Shown piece after piece: positions 55,401 to 64,000 of a stretch of DNA of 64,000 bases (position 1 is its first letter; each line of letters opens with the position of its first letter). The position numbers and the translations under genes are program-made. The notes under the pieces were generated by a model. That model ran no database searches. It was not told the DNA's origin and saw only the letters and a program-made list of their open reading frames with translations. The DNA is taken from assembly GCA_012845835.1 (NCBI GenBank), contig JABAKD010000024.1, positions 10,111,103 to 10,175,102 on the forward strand, written 5' to 3'. The stretch is from Undaria pinnatifida. Taxonomy: Eukaryota; Sar; Phaeophyceae; Laminariales; Alariaceae.

Positions 55401-58400
55401 ATTTCCCTCTACAGCTGTCAGATTTTGTCCCCCTCAGAAACGGGTTTTATACTTTCCGCGCACCGACTGACTAACATCACCCTGTTGACCCTGATAGCTA
55501 CACTGTAGTTGTAAGGGGAGTCGCCGACCTATATCCTCATTGAGGATACACAACCCGTGATACGCGCGATCGGAGTATCACACACAGCTTGCGAAGACGA
55601 GTTTCGACGAAATCTTCGATCTCACAGCTGGAGTGTATTTTCATTTTTTTAAATATTCAGACAACTGCCCCCCGGCTTGGCACACACCAAACCTCATCCA
55701 GCTTCTAAATGCCCAACATATATGAAAACACAAACACGTCCTACGAGACAGCAAAATGCAGAAAAATCGTTATTCCAAACGTCCACAAGCATTTATCTCC
55801 CGATTCGCTTTCAATAATCTTTAATACTGGAAAAATAGAAGAATCTCGTTATTCCGACCAAGACACATATTCCCTAGGTTGTGCTCTGTAGGGTTTGTGG
55901 ATTCCGGGTGAGGGTATGGGAGTCTTACATAACTTACAGAAGTTCCGGGTACGGGTATTAAATGTGTCACAGAACTCACAGAAGCTCTAGCTATTATTGT
56001 GTCACTGGCGTACAAAACTCACAGAAGTTCCGGGTACGGTATATAAAGGTTGTATCCGCACCCCGGGTATTGTGGCACAGCCGTACATATCTCACAGAAG
56101 ATCCGGGTACGGGTATGAACGTCATACATAACCTACAGAAGTTCTGGGTACGGGTGCGGAAGTGTTACAGAACTCGCAGAAGTTCAGGGTATTGTGGCAC
56201 GGGCGTACGCAACTCACAGAAGTTGGGTAGGTATGAAAATGCTGTACCCGTACCCCGGGTATTGTGGCACGGGCTTACAGAACTTACCGAAGTTCTTTGC
56301 AGGGTAATATCCGGGCAAAAACCCAGGGTATGGTTCTGAATGTACCCTACAGAATACAGCATTGTAAAGAAGTTTGGGTTTGACTGTCGTATATACAAAA
56401 CTTACAGAAGTTCCTGGTACGGGTAATGCAGGTAAATATCCGCCTCAAAGGGGCGAACGAACAAGGTAAATGGCAAATACTGGTATCACATGTACATCCG
56501 TACGTACCATTGTCGCCCATGATTTTTTTTGTCGCTGTCTTCTACAATTTTGACAAAAATCGTTTCAACTTCTTGGAAAAAGACTTCCACGGTCACCGGT
56601 TTACCTTCCAAAATAGCATACTACCTGTTGAACAAGAACAACACCTTGCAATATAGTGTACTTAAATTACTGTATATTGAATCGTAGAATAGTTTATAAC
56701 TATGGCAAGCCCGAAAATCCTTCCAACTGAGAAAAAACGTGTAAAAAAGACGAGACAATGCCGATCACAACTACTACTACTACTACTGCTGTACGTACTA
56801 TTAATATTGATAATGTAATCAATCAATAAATAAGACGTCCTTGAAATATTGTTATTAAATATAGACTATAGTCCAATGATTGTACTTTTAAATTTTTTAA
56901 TAAATAGACTATACATATCATATACCTCGTATATGATACCCGGAACTCATACCGTGAAAAAGCATAATACCTCCATGATCATGGGGAGCACAGCGATACG
57001 GAGAAATATTATGAGTTTTGGGCATACCTACGGAAGAATTGGCCAATATACCTTGTAGCACGAACGTGAGTAAATGAAGCGTGCCGTACGTACGTACGTA
57101 CGGAGTGACCCGTGACAGGTAGAAGTCGGTTCCAACTATGTTAGACTTCCATACCGAATCAAGACATACCGAATCAAGACATACCGAATCAAGACAGGCG
57201 AGTACTAATATGCCTGGGTATAGCAGTACAGCTAGGGATTTCGTATGTGTGTGCACCGTAATTCGTAATTCCGTGTCGGTGCAGTGTGTGGCTGTGTGTG
57301 GCGGGCATATTATAAAAAATGAAAATTCACTCCAGCTGTGAGATCGAAGATTTCGTCGAAACTCATCTTTGCAAGCTGTGTGTGATACTCCGATCGCGCG
57401 TATTACGAGTTGTGTGTCCTCATTAAAGACATAGATAGGTCGGCGACATATACACATGACGTCGTTGTGGATGGCATTAACATTGCACCGCCCTCGACCG
57501 TAGTCTGTACCGACACTCGGGTATTGTGACAAGGATAATACCCGTACCCCGGGTATTGTGCCACAATCTTTCAGCAGTCAAAGAAGTTCCGGGTAAGGGT
57601 ATGGGGTTCTTACAGAACTTGCAGAAGTTCCGCGTACAGGTACGGAAGTATTACAGAACTCAAGAAAAGAATTACAGAACTCACATAAGTTCCGGGTATT
57701 GTGGCACGGGCGTACTCAACTTACAGAAGTTCCCGGTAGGTAGGTATGAAATTGCTGTACCCGTACCCCGGGCATTGTGGCACGGACGTGCAGAACTGAC
57801 AGATGTTCTTTGTAGGGTAAAATCGCCATGCAGAACTTCCAGAAGTTCCGGGTACGGGTATGAATGCCCTACAGAACTCACAGAAGTTCTTTTGTAGGGT
57901 AATACCCGGGGTAAATACCCCGGGTACGGTTTGTGAGTACCCTGCAAGAATAGAACACACCCTTGGATATTTCCAGTCAGTGATCCTTTGACAATCGACA
58001 TCAACCAAGTCTAGAACACCTCCAAAATAGCGTCGTATGAGTCATTGGAGTGCAGAAACATCTTTATTCCATGATTGCAAAATCAGGTCAGACATTATTA
58101 GTTAACTATTTAATAGTGTAATCTTCCACCCTGAAATCCAGCTACAAGCCTCCTTTCTGGCTCGAAGACCTGGTTGGTGGTCCTGTTTGCACCGATCAGC
58201 TCCCGGTATTGCTCCGAAGGGTATTAAGGATCATGAAGACAGGCTGAACAACTATACTGGTAACCTGCAGACCTAGTCCTTGGTAATTAACGTCGTCCTC
58301 TGCCGAGAAAGCAGTAGTACAAGTATGCTGCAATAGTATAGCATTTCGTCAGGTACAATTGTCGAAGTTCGCGCCGCCGTCCGCGGAGAAAGCAGTAGAC

Positions 58401-61400
58401 TATAATAGCATTTCGTACAGTACAATAACACAACATTTTTTTCCTTGCGAACTCGCGGGTCGTCGCAGCGGGTACACTCTGAACTTCAGCACCGCGGTGG
58501 AATCCCTCGCCGTCGTCAGCGGATATACAAATTGAAATCGAGATGATTTTCCCCCCCGCCAACGTACGAGCATACAAATTCGTAGAAAAGGTTTAGTCTA
58601 ATCTACCAACTTACCACCTCAACTAGCAAAAATCGTTCGTCGAGAAGGGCGGCTAAGTTTTCCGGCAGGATTGATGATCATAGACGATAGCTACCTTACG
58701 ATATACCTTACGACCAAGGCTACGTACGGTAGCCTATAGGGGAGGTACCCCTTTTTTCACTGCCAGGTTGGAGGCATTATCACAACATACATAGACTATC
58801 ATAGACTACAACAGAGTACCCGCACGAGCGACTCTCTACCTTGCTGACAAAAAATCTTCCGGCGATCGTGTTGGGCAGCGTATCTTACCATTTCATGGCA
58901 AATTCATACCGCAGAATTATTGTAGTAGTACATTGTAGTACATGCACTATGGAGCACCAACGCTTGAGATCGCCAAAAAACAGGGGGCTCGCTCGCCCGG
59001 GTGACTCTGAGCCACTGCAAAAATGTTGCCACCAAAATGACCCTCTTACCGTAGGCTTGGTCTTTCTCTTCTTACTTTTATTCCTACATACGGTCATTTC
59101 GATCACGGCTAGGTCACCGCAAAGACATCATGCGTATCTCCTGCTATTTCTGACCATGGTATGGAGGACGGCCCCGAATCTATCGGACGCTAGAGAAGCG
59201 CATCAGAGGGGGATTTTACTCGATCGAACGCCAGGTAAGCGCGTCAGAGGGGTAGACTATTCATTTCTACTCAAAAACAACTCGTCGTGACGATTCCAGG
59301 TGGTCGGAATATACTATAATACAATATATAATATATAGGAGTCGCCGACCTATATCCTTAATGAGGACACACAACCCGTAATGCGCGCGATCGGAGTATC
59401 ACACACAGCTTGCAAAGATGAGTTTCGACGAAATCTTCGATCTCACAGCTGGAGTGTATGTTAATTTTTATAAAATATAATATGCAATAACACTTCGGAC
59501 TGACTGTAGATATAGTCTAGCGAATTTATCGATCTTAATCATCAGACATTTCACCGAAAATCCTGCCCATGAAGCCATCACATTCCAATGTTGACTCGGC
59601 ACCCATTTGACGTCGGTACGACACAAAAATTCAAACCGTCCTTTCAGAGTACCAATGAATCGGAGCGCAAATCCCTCACGACATGCCACGGGGTTGTTAA
59701 GTCAGCGATCAAGGTTTTGCGCGTATTCCTTCCCGGAACGCGGCATCTGTCAGGTATCGTAGTGCTGCAGGGTTTTTAATCCGCGCTGTTGTGTAATAAT
59801 GTATCGTGGTAAATAGTATGATCTAGGTATGATCTTCTCAACAGTTGGGCAACTTGGCTACAAGTATACATTATTCGGTATCTGGTAAAATGTATAGCAA
59901 ACGCAGGGATATCGGCCACTTTCATCTGCGCTTCATTGCTCGTACAGATAGATGTATTTAATATCCTCCGCGAAGGCCGAGAGTGGCGGGGAAATATTAA
60001 ATTTTAGCGTTTCATCTCGCTCTCAACCTGGATTCCGTTGAACCCTGATTTTACGCGCGCGCTCTCCGAGGGTCGAGTTCCCCGGCGTTTGCCGGGTCTG
60101 TTCCCGCGCGCGCAGCCTCGAGGTCACGCGCAGCCGCCTAGAGCGGTGACCCCGTCAGTGACTTGGTTTGAACGGATTTTGTGGCGATGCTCTAGACGCA
60201 TGCCTCTTGAGGCATGCCTGGATTAATGTCTCAATGTCGTTTTCTGAACGCCTGAAGGCCCTTTTGGTGCCTATCTTGGCTATCGCGCCTCCGACAAGGC
60301 CAAGAATGTCAAATCGACCAAAGAATGCGCTAAAAAATAATGCGTTCGGTTGGAACACTCCCAAAATTTGGGGAAAGGCTGGATTATTTTTTCTGCCTTA
60401 TTTTTGCGATCACACAGCGCACAGCGCGAAGGTCAAAGCCCACAGCCCTCAGCCAACGCATCCCACAACGTGACAGCTCAGCCAGGGACGGTTGTCGTTG
60501 GATATTTCCACGATACCACCTTATGGGTGGCACCATTGCCGATGAAGAAGGAAGTATGCACACACCAGCAGCGGTTCCTCTCAGGAGTTGCGGTATAATA
60601 GGGGTGAACAGCCAACACCAATCAATCGTGGTGTGCCGTCAATTCAAGGGTCATTCGGTGACGTAGGACAACACACAACACCGTTGCTTGGCGGTTTCCT
60701 GTACGCAGATTCTTCACGGCTCGATGTAGACTAGACAACGACTAGACAACGACTAGACAACGACTAGGCAACGGAATTTCAATGCTTTGGATGGTGCTTC
60801 CTTGTGGTTTTTGTGTTTTTGTGTCCGGTGACTTTACCGATCACATCTTTGAAGGGTGGTGGGACAGAACCAACGCTAGGGCTTGAGAATTGGCTCGCCC
60901 GCGGAGCGGTGCAGCAGGTGATGAAGCTTAAAGTCGGACGCTTGAATGGACATCTCATAGCCATGGGCAGACGGCAGTACGCATATGGTGGTGGGGACTG
61001 ATGTTTTAGTAGAACACGCGGTCATGTGCTACCGCAAAGATTAGCTCAGCATACTCGTGCCAAGGCATGCTACTGTCTCCAATGGCTACACCAGCACGCC
61101 TTGTACCCTATTCCACCCGCTTCGCTGCCCGCGCGAAACTTAACCCTGCTCGCATTCGATCAGGTTTATGACAAGGGCTACTGCATTAGACTAGTCTACA
61201 CTATAAGGTATCCCCCCATTTTGAATATTGGGTAGGGCGAACATCCCCCTTTTACTTCCTAAGTTACGCCGCTTGAACGGGAAGCTCTGCCCCCCACTTA
61301 AAGCCTAGCCGTGAATATGCGCCGTTCGTCATCGTATCGGTACAAGCATCCGCTTGACGGTGTACGTGACGAAACCGAGACCGTAAAAGACCTTAGAAAT

Positions 61401-62395
61401 GTTAGAAATCCACCCCCCCTGCTGCAGCCTTGTTTTCCTGACCTCACCGGGCTGTGAAGCAACCAAACAGAGTTCGTCGCTTGCGGAGCTGCATGGACAC
61501 CGATTTCTCGCCGTTCTCTTGTTGCCAGGTGCTACCGGGTAGGCCACCGCGAACATAAGTTGGACACACTCGTGCTGTGCATACGATATGTAACTCAGTT
61601 GGCAATTACTCCCTCGCCCGTTCAAAACACATAACACATATACCTTTCACGGTAGCTGCCGAATAATGCTCGACACAGACCGCAGGGAGTTGTGAGCTAC
61701 AACATGCTAAATATACGAAGGGTTTTTGTGTGCGAAAAGCGAACGTATTCTCTGGACCGCTTAGTGGTTAGTGGTTAGTGGTTAGTGTTTATTTAACACG
61801 CCTGCTACGATCGAGGTGGCACTTTTTGGCAACTTTTTTTTGTTTGTGAATGGCGGGGCTCCTTAACCCAGAGCCTTGTCTGAAAAAAAAAAAACAGTCC
61901 ATTTTTTTTGCATGACTGTCGTTGCTTACCTAGGAATGACATGAATGACATTACTGTGGGATATTTCATCCGGTAGCATTTTACTTTTCTTCAAATCAGG
62001 TTTTGGGTGAAGAATGACGTGTCTTAACCTCCTCCCACATTGAGGAACCTCAGAAAAAAAACAATGGTTGGTGCACCTCTTGTCGTAGCACGCGTCTTCT
62101 CTTAAACAAAGAAGCGGGGCCCCTCTTACCAAAGATTAAAAACCCTCACAACGGGACCTGGGTTGCTTCAGGCTCGGCGAACATCATACGGCCAGCCAGC
62201 AACTGTACTCGTACGCCGTTCGAATTGTTTGACCGCGCCACAAGCGACCGCCCCCTCGCCGCCCCCAGCTGCCCCTCACGTGTTTTGCCCCCTCGTCGTG
62301 AACGGCGGCAGAGATCGATCGATGACGGTGGACGTTTTGTCGCTTGCATCTCGAAGAAACGCCTCGAACGCGTCTTACCATGCCGATCCTGCCTG
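37327..62395 (+). CDS. Gene B: unrecognised multi-exon protein (whole model, both ends missing)
   Basis: The exons are 37327-37432, 39514-40983, 42791-43011, 50582-50912 and 62172-62395. All borders are AG...GT and all four junctions have compatible phases (0, 0, 2, 0). The joined reading has about 780 residues: a helical, Leu/Arg-rich start, a long Ser/Arg/Thr-rich disordered middle, then Cys- and Leu-rich helical segments. I recognise no family. The helical parts could be HEAT-like repeats, but that is a guess. First and last exons are not found, and the 7.6 and 11.3 kb introns are so long that the last two exons may belong to another gene. Confidence 0.42.
38283..38382. repeat. Short MITE-like repeat, TACCCGAT ends, copy 2
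   Basis: GATACCCCATCTGAGA at the left and GCTCTTAAATCGGGTACC at the right, as at 37171-37274. Confidence 0.5.
38701..38860. repeat. TCGGG array followed by an inverted CCCGA array
   Basis: (TCGGG)n with variant TCGGA units (38701-38775) is followed, after 45 bp, by CGACCCGACCCGACCCGA (38822-38844). The two halves can pair into a hairpin. Confidence 0.75.
39514..40983 (+). CDS. Gene B large exon, 490 codons, Ser/Arg/Thr-rich
   Basis: It opens after TGCGTCACAG and closes at AAG|GTAAGA, phase 0 at both ends. It is the longest clean frame in the window. The first 330 residues are Ser, Arg, Thr, Ala and Pro rich and likely disordered, with basic patches such as IKPRRSRENR. A helical part (TASLMNTILEESVRFMVSRA) follows, then an acidic and Gly-rich part and EQLQRSLLMLLEEVDGG. 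It ends RRYLEDWYGWNK. I know no family. The antisense frames are shadows. Confidence 0.65.
40984..42790 (+). other. Gene B intron with a degenerate 200-bp tandem repeat
   Basis: At 41490-42010, three units share ACTCCC..GA..C.TTCA, GTCGGATCATC.., TGTATAA..C.C.C.GGTG.T and TACGCTACACGTTTT words. Short GTCAGATTACGC repeats lie at 42130-42175. Confidence 0.45.
42791..43011 (+). CDS. Gene B exon: Leu/Cys-rich helical segment
   Basis: The acceptor is CCCTGTTTAG. The reading begins EAAALIEHPLLALARGNPLP and later has CSMLVTDLQADALPCCLLQ. The donor is CAG|GTGGGA in phase 2. It is open throughout and in phase with the previous exon. Confidence 0.6.
44698..45600 (+). repeat. Diverged duplication (44698-44890 and 45405-45600)
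   Basis: Both halves have CTG-rich DNA (GCTGCTGCTGTTGTGCTG), then TTTTTT.ACAAACAAA, GAA.AACAAAAAA.TGTA and an A/T-rich end, about 700 bp apart. Confidence 0.45.
44779..45126 (+). pseudogene. Open frame with a type II membrane anchor, unrecognised
   Basis: An ATG at 44779 starts MRLLLRVIECVRVSGNFF. A Lys/Asn-rich stretch, a hydrophobic segment (LLLCLFLGAVLSGYYIYV) and a Pro/Ser/Ala-rich stem follow, a layout typical of the N-terminus of Golgi transferases. No catalytic domain follows, and an AT- and CTG-rich part of the region is repeated at 45405-45600. It may be a gene fragment, or chance. Confidence 0.25.
46006..46993. mobile_element. Non-autonomous TIR DNA transposon, CAGTCGACCCCGC ends
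   Basis: The left TIR is CAGTCGACCCCGCTTTAAAG. The right TIR, read inverted, is CAGTCGTCCCCGCTTTAAAG. Sub-terminal copies of GTCTTTAA follow on both sides. TA flanks both ends, the target site of Tc1/mariner and pogo-like elements. At 988 bp it has no recognisable transposase. A telomere-like CTAACC block lies at 46893-46920 near the right end. Confidence 0.75.
46893..46920 (+). repeat. Interstitial telomere-like (CCCTAA)n block
   Basis: Four and a half hexamers of CCCTAA, inside the TIR element. Confidence 0.85.
47080..47840. repeat. GGCCCGGCCC-rich degenerate repeat arrays
   Basis: Units of about 60 bp with GGCCCGGCCCATCA, CATGTGGTGGGCCGC and variants (47080-47430) are followed by a second block (47560-47840) with CCGCGGCCCGGGC and GTGGGCCGCCTCATAGAC. 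Many GGGCCGGCCC palindromes occur. The open frames across it are repeat artefacts. Confidence 0.6.
48448..48529. repeat. Palindrome of two tRNA-like A-box arms
   Basis: Left arm 48448-48486 and right arm 48491-48529 are near-perfect inverted copies of CTCAGTGGGTAGTTC..TATAACCAACAA around a 4-base centre. Confidence 0.75.
48491..48794 (+). mobile_element. Foldback element with tRNA-like inverted ends, copy 2
   Basis: The left end (48491-48566) has an A-box-like TGGCTCAGTGGGTAGTTC and a perfect B-box, GGGTTCGAATCCC, inside a 5-bp T-arm stem (GTGGG/CCCAC), ending CCGACTTCA. Its acceptor-stem pairing is poor and the anticodon arm is not canonical, so it is not a working tRNA. The body (48567-48715) contains GGAGACGTGAATGGTCATG and CACTACGGTAGTGC. 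The right end (48716-48794) is an inverted tRNA-like copy starting GAAGTCGGTGAGAG. The same layout occurs, inverted, at 27243-27531. Confidence 0.6.
49705..49802 (+). repeat. 8-bp tandem repeat AATCATGC and poly-C
   Basis: ATCATGCA units at 49705-49785 are followed by a C run. Confidence 0.75.
50085..50240. repeat. GCCGGTATAGTGCC-family dispersed repeat
   Basis: Contains CTATAGCGCCGGTTGGG, TACCGGTTGCCCGCTATACT, TCCGGTATAGTGCCGGTATT and TACCGGCACTATCAGG, partly palindromic. Confidence 0.5.
50582..50912 (+). CDS. Gene B exon: 110 codons, unrecognised
   Basis: The acceptor is CATGCATTTTTTTAG. With one base completing the previous codon the reading is EAASGQTARSFGQQLRTTAL, then AAETDLSRVVVPCLARAISA and, later, NEDVALWAPVLAVCRSVDAVV, before GTAAGT at 50913. 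If not spliced there, the frame runs on to a stop at 50985-50987. Helix-forming Leu/Ala/Val patterns suggest a folded domain of unknown type. Confidence 0.55.
50913..52460. other. Unassigned stretch
   Basis: A GCGATGCT repeat lies at 51088-51122. An open frame at 51956-52375 has no family resemblance or clear splice borders. Confidence 0.3.
52461..52487 (+). repeat. Interstitial telomere-like (TTAGGG)n block
   Basis: Four and a half perfect TTAGGG units, opposite in strand to the block at 46893. Confidence 0.85.
52488..54280. other. Unassigned stretch
   Basis: No gene was seen. A run of C lies at 53292-53318, and AATC-, AAAATC- and CCAAAA-type words dominate 53940-54120. Confidence 0.3.
54281..55170 (+). 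repeat. Poly-C-rich block with a diverged direct repeat
   Basis: Long C tracts occur at 54288-54352, 54643-54666 and 55130-55160. Between them, 54360-54580 and 54683-54875 are diverged copies sharing CAAACGCCCCAC, AATAAACAC, GATATCAC.TCATT.TCTTTC and CGCCTAGACCTAGCACCAC. A shorter piece at 54578-54622 resembles the end of the R420 repeat. Confidence 0.5.
55254..55655 (+). repeat. R420 dispersed repeat, copy 2
   Basis: Matches 13517-13931 along its whole length, apart from the length of the poly-C tract and a few substitutions. Confidence 0.6.
55890..56430 (+). repeat. CACAGAAGTTCCGGGTACGG minisatellite, cluster 1
   Basis: About ten units of 45-60 bp, each with TTACAGAACTCACAGAAGTT, a GGGTACGGGTA box and often CCCCGGGTATTGTGGCACG. 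Confidence 0.75.
56431..57308. other. Unassigned stretch between two minisatellite clusters
   Basis: AT-rich, without a gene. ACCGAATCAAGACAT is repeated three times at 57152-57198, and GTACGTAC runs at 57086-57103. Confidence 0.35.
57309..57450 (-). repeat. R420 dispersed repeat, partial inverted copy
   Basis: From ATGAAAATTCACTCCAGCTG to ATAGATAGGTCGGCGAC it is the inverse of the last 135 bp of 13517-13931. Confidence 0.6.
57490..57960 (+). repeat. CACAGAAGTTCCGGGTACGG minisatellite, cluster 2
   Basis: The unit is the same as in 55890-56430 and in the same orientation, with about nine units. Confidence 0.75.
57961..59336. other. Unassigned stretch
   Basis: A diverged tandem pair lies at 58291-58360 and 58373-58433 (GAGAAAGCAGTAG, ATAGCATTTCGT, TACAAT). 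An open frame at 58841-59290 has one hydrophobic segment (VGLVFLFLLLFLHTVI) but no known family. Confidence 0.3.
59337..59476 (+). repeat. R420 dispersed repeat, partial copy 3
   Basis: AGGAGTCGCCGACCTATATCC to CAGCTGGAGTGTATG, matching the last 135 bp of copies 1 and 2. Confidence 0.6.
59477..62171. other. Unassigned stretch
   Basis: Short tandem repeats lie at 60727-60772 (CTAGACAACGA) and 61764-61794 (TTAGTGG). A GC-rich part at 60040-60480 has frames without a family match. Confidence 0.3.
62172..62395 (+). CDS. Gene B exon (or exon of another gene): 74 codons
   Basis: The acceptor is GGTTGCTTCAG and the donor TG|GTAAGC. The reading begins ARRTSYGQPATVLVRRSNCL, has a Pro/Ala run, and ends DVLSLASRRNASNASYHADP in phase 2. 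Phase 0 at its start fits the exon ending 50912, but the 11.3 kb gap makes the link uncertain. No family was recognised. Confidence 0.4.
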
Positions 62396-62424
62396 GTAAG
62401 CTAACGTTCCATGCATTCCACAGG

Positions 62425-62650
62425 TCAACATCTAGATAGTCTAGATGCTATATTTGCCGCTAAAAGACGTTGGGCAAGCGCCATAAAGTACATATCCCAC
62501 GCGGCATTCATGTGCGCATGAGCCGTGTCGTACATATCCCACCGAGCAACATATTTTCCAGGCCGCGCACATCATGTATGTCAGGGATAGATAGGTCTCC
62601 TGCAAAATATGCAGATATGATAGTCCAGCTGATCTTCCCGAGGTGTGTAG
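62425..62650. repeat. Possible diverged relative of the CACACGTCGGACA MITE
   Basis: The left part has CATCTAGATAGTCTAGATGC and TTTGCCGCTAAAAGACGTTG. The right part has GATCTTCCCGAGGTGTGTAG. The TIR match is weak. Confidence 0.3.
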
Positions 62651-62724
62651 CATTAGACTGTATCGTTGTCACTTTCATAACACGTGTGGAGGACATCAGG
62701 TTCCGCGTGGGACACAGACGTTTA

Positions 62725-63656
62725 TTATATATATGATAATTCAAGGCGGTCAAGCACTAAGAAGATCGACCGAGTGACAGCCTCCGTAGATGAAGTAATC
62801 AGCAAATCTCGGTTTGTTGCCGTATAGACTACTGGCAGAGAATTAAGAATGTCTGTTCTGGGATTTTTGATGCTGGGTTCGGAATAGGAGCAGGGAACAA
62901 CATGTACGCGTCTGATCCCTAGTCCCACTCTTGGGAGCAGAGCTCTCGGCATGTCAGCCAAACCGACTTGAGCGCGAGAGAGTCGGAGTTCTTGCTGAGG
63001 TTGTCGACCAATTCAGGTAGGTGCCTGGGTTTGTCAGCCCAACCAGAAGTCTGTGCCCATTACTTCCACTAAACTGGTGATGGAGACAATGTCGCAGTGC
63101 TTCAGACCGCGCCGGACTAGCAGCATTTACTACGTTGTCCGTGTTAATACATATTTCGGCCAATAGTTCCTCGTCGTCCTTGTCCCCACCGACTAAATAT
63201 AAAATGGATTACCGAACCTTGCAAAACATTTCTTGGTTCGTTCGACACGAAAGTTTTCCTTTGAACCACGTGGATTTCTTCACATACATCTGAGCTGGGG
63301 CTTCGCCGTTGCACATTAGCCTAGCAGCATCCGCATGACGTTGTGCGAGACCCCCTTGCCTCCATGTTTCCTACCCAGCCCAACGGAAAACACCCTCTGG
63401 AAACCTCAATAACCAGCGGCAGAGTGTACTCGCATGGCCATGCCAACACGCCTTCGCGATGAGGGGAGTTCCTCCTCTCTATTTTACATGTTTTAAGCGC
63501 AATGACACCCTTTACGAACCACGGGGGGGCTAGGAGCAACCTACGCCTCGAATGGCGGTTACACATCTTTCCCGGGATATAGAGGCGTTCCTTGTAGAGT
63601 TGGCGGCTTCTTCCTCGGGACTGGTAAGCAATCTCTTCAGCGAAGGCTCCTTGCAC
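62725..63656 (-). other. Possible coding remnant, unrecognised
   Basis: Three consecutive minus-strand frames (63321-63656, 62954-63163 and 62725-62961) read more like protein than their surroundings, for instance YKERLYIPGKMCNRHSRRR and ICINTDNVVNAASPARSEAL. I cannot assign a family. It could be a decayed mobile element or exons of a minus-strand gene. Confidence 0.25.
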
Positions 63657-63718
63657 TGACTATTTCTATCTGCCGCGTTCTAAAAGACGCTCTCATTGGC
63701 GCTACACTAAAACCAGAT

Positions 63719-63785
63719 ATGCATGCATCCATACATGCCTACATGCCTGCATGCCTACATGCCTACATACCTACATACATACCGA
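63719..63785 (+). repeat. CATGCCTA/CATACCTA simple repeat
   Basis: Tandem ATGCCTAC and ACATACCT words; a GGAC run (63825-63850) and a poly-G tract (63850-63862) follow. Confidence 0.7.
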
Positions 63786-63929
63786 AACGCCAAACCTACG
63801 GTAACGGGGTCACTTTTACCGACGGATGGACGGACAGACGGACGGACGGAGGGGGGGGGGGGAGGTGCAGTGGCTCCGGGCCACGCGCGCTATTAATAGT
63901 GGTCCCCCTCTTCCTTTGAGGCATTGAGG

Positions 63930-64000
63930 TTTCATTATGCTTTCATCATGCTTTCATCATGATTTCATCATGATTTCATCATGCTTCCATCATGCTTTCG
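63930..64000 (+). repeat. TTTCATCATGC tandem repeat, runs off the window
   Basis: An 11-12 bp unit is repeated six times up to the last base, so the array continues beyond the window. Confidence 0.8.

Noticed and set aside
60779-60964. Recombinase-like VTGHKNTKTTRKHH motif
   Set aside because: It is a short motif in an otherwise unrelated 61-residue frame; probably chance.

Overview
This is a repeat-rich piece of a nuclear eukaryotic genome. I see no bacterial gene organisation: there are no operons, and long open frames are rare. Coding sequence sits in short exons with GT-AG borders, separated by introns of about 0.7 to 11 kb. GC content is near 50% by eye. Interstitial TTAGGG-type blocks, many simple repeats, poly-C tracts, a Ty3/gypsy fossil and several MITE-like families fill the rest. 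A brown alga or another stramenopile with a fairly large genome is my best guess; that is an inference, not something the sequence proves.

Two host genes can be supported, both on the + strand. Gene A (about 1.6-18.7 kb) is a type II membrane glycosyltransferase of the GT31 (beta-1,3-galactosyltransferase) type. I place five exons with consistent splice phases: 1625-2220, 10755-10874, 15466-15566, 16383-16448 and 18522-18659. At least one exon, expected between 10.9 and 15.4 kb, was not found. Gene B (about 37.3-62.4 kb) is a protein I do not recognise. It is built from five exons with compatible phases: 37327-37432, 39514-40983, 42791-43011, 50582-50912 and 62172-62395. It includes a 490-codon Ser/Arg-rich, mostly disordered exon, and both its ends are missing from the model.

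Between and inside these genes: introns of gene A hold (GTT)n-tailed retroelement ends, poly-pyrimidine tracts, a pentamer (TCGGG)n array, several minisatellites, a tyrosine-recombinase fragment and a partial exon duplication. From 19.0 to 29.2 kb lie a TIR element, a broken Ty3/gypsy element, an unusual foldback element whose ends look like tRNAs, and a small non-coding LTR element (TRIM-like) that shares its pre-LTR sequence with the gypsy element. From 31.2 to 32.8 kb there is an 0.8 kb tandem duplication. Introns of gene B hold a second TIR element carrying a telomere-like block, GGCCC-rich arrays, a second copy of the tRNA-like foldback element, poly-C-rich duplicated DNA, copies of a roughly 400 bp repeat and two minisatellite clusters. 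The last 1.6 kb is mostly unassigned.

The most unusual item is the roughly 300 bp element with inverted tRNA-like ends, present twice (27.24-27.53 and 48.49-48.79 kb). All identities and repeat relations were read by eye; none was computed.
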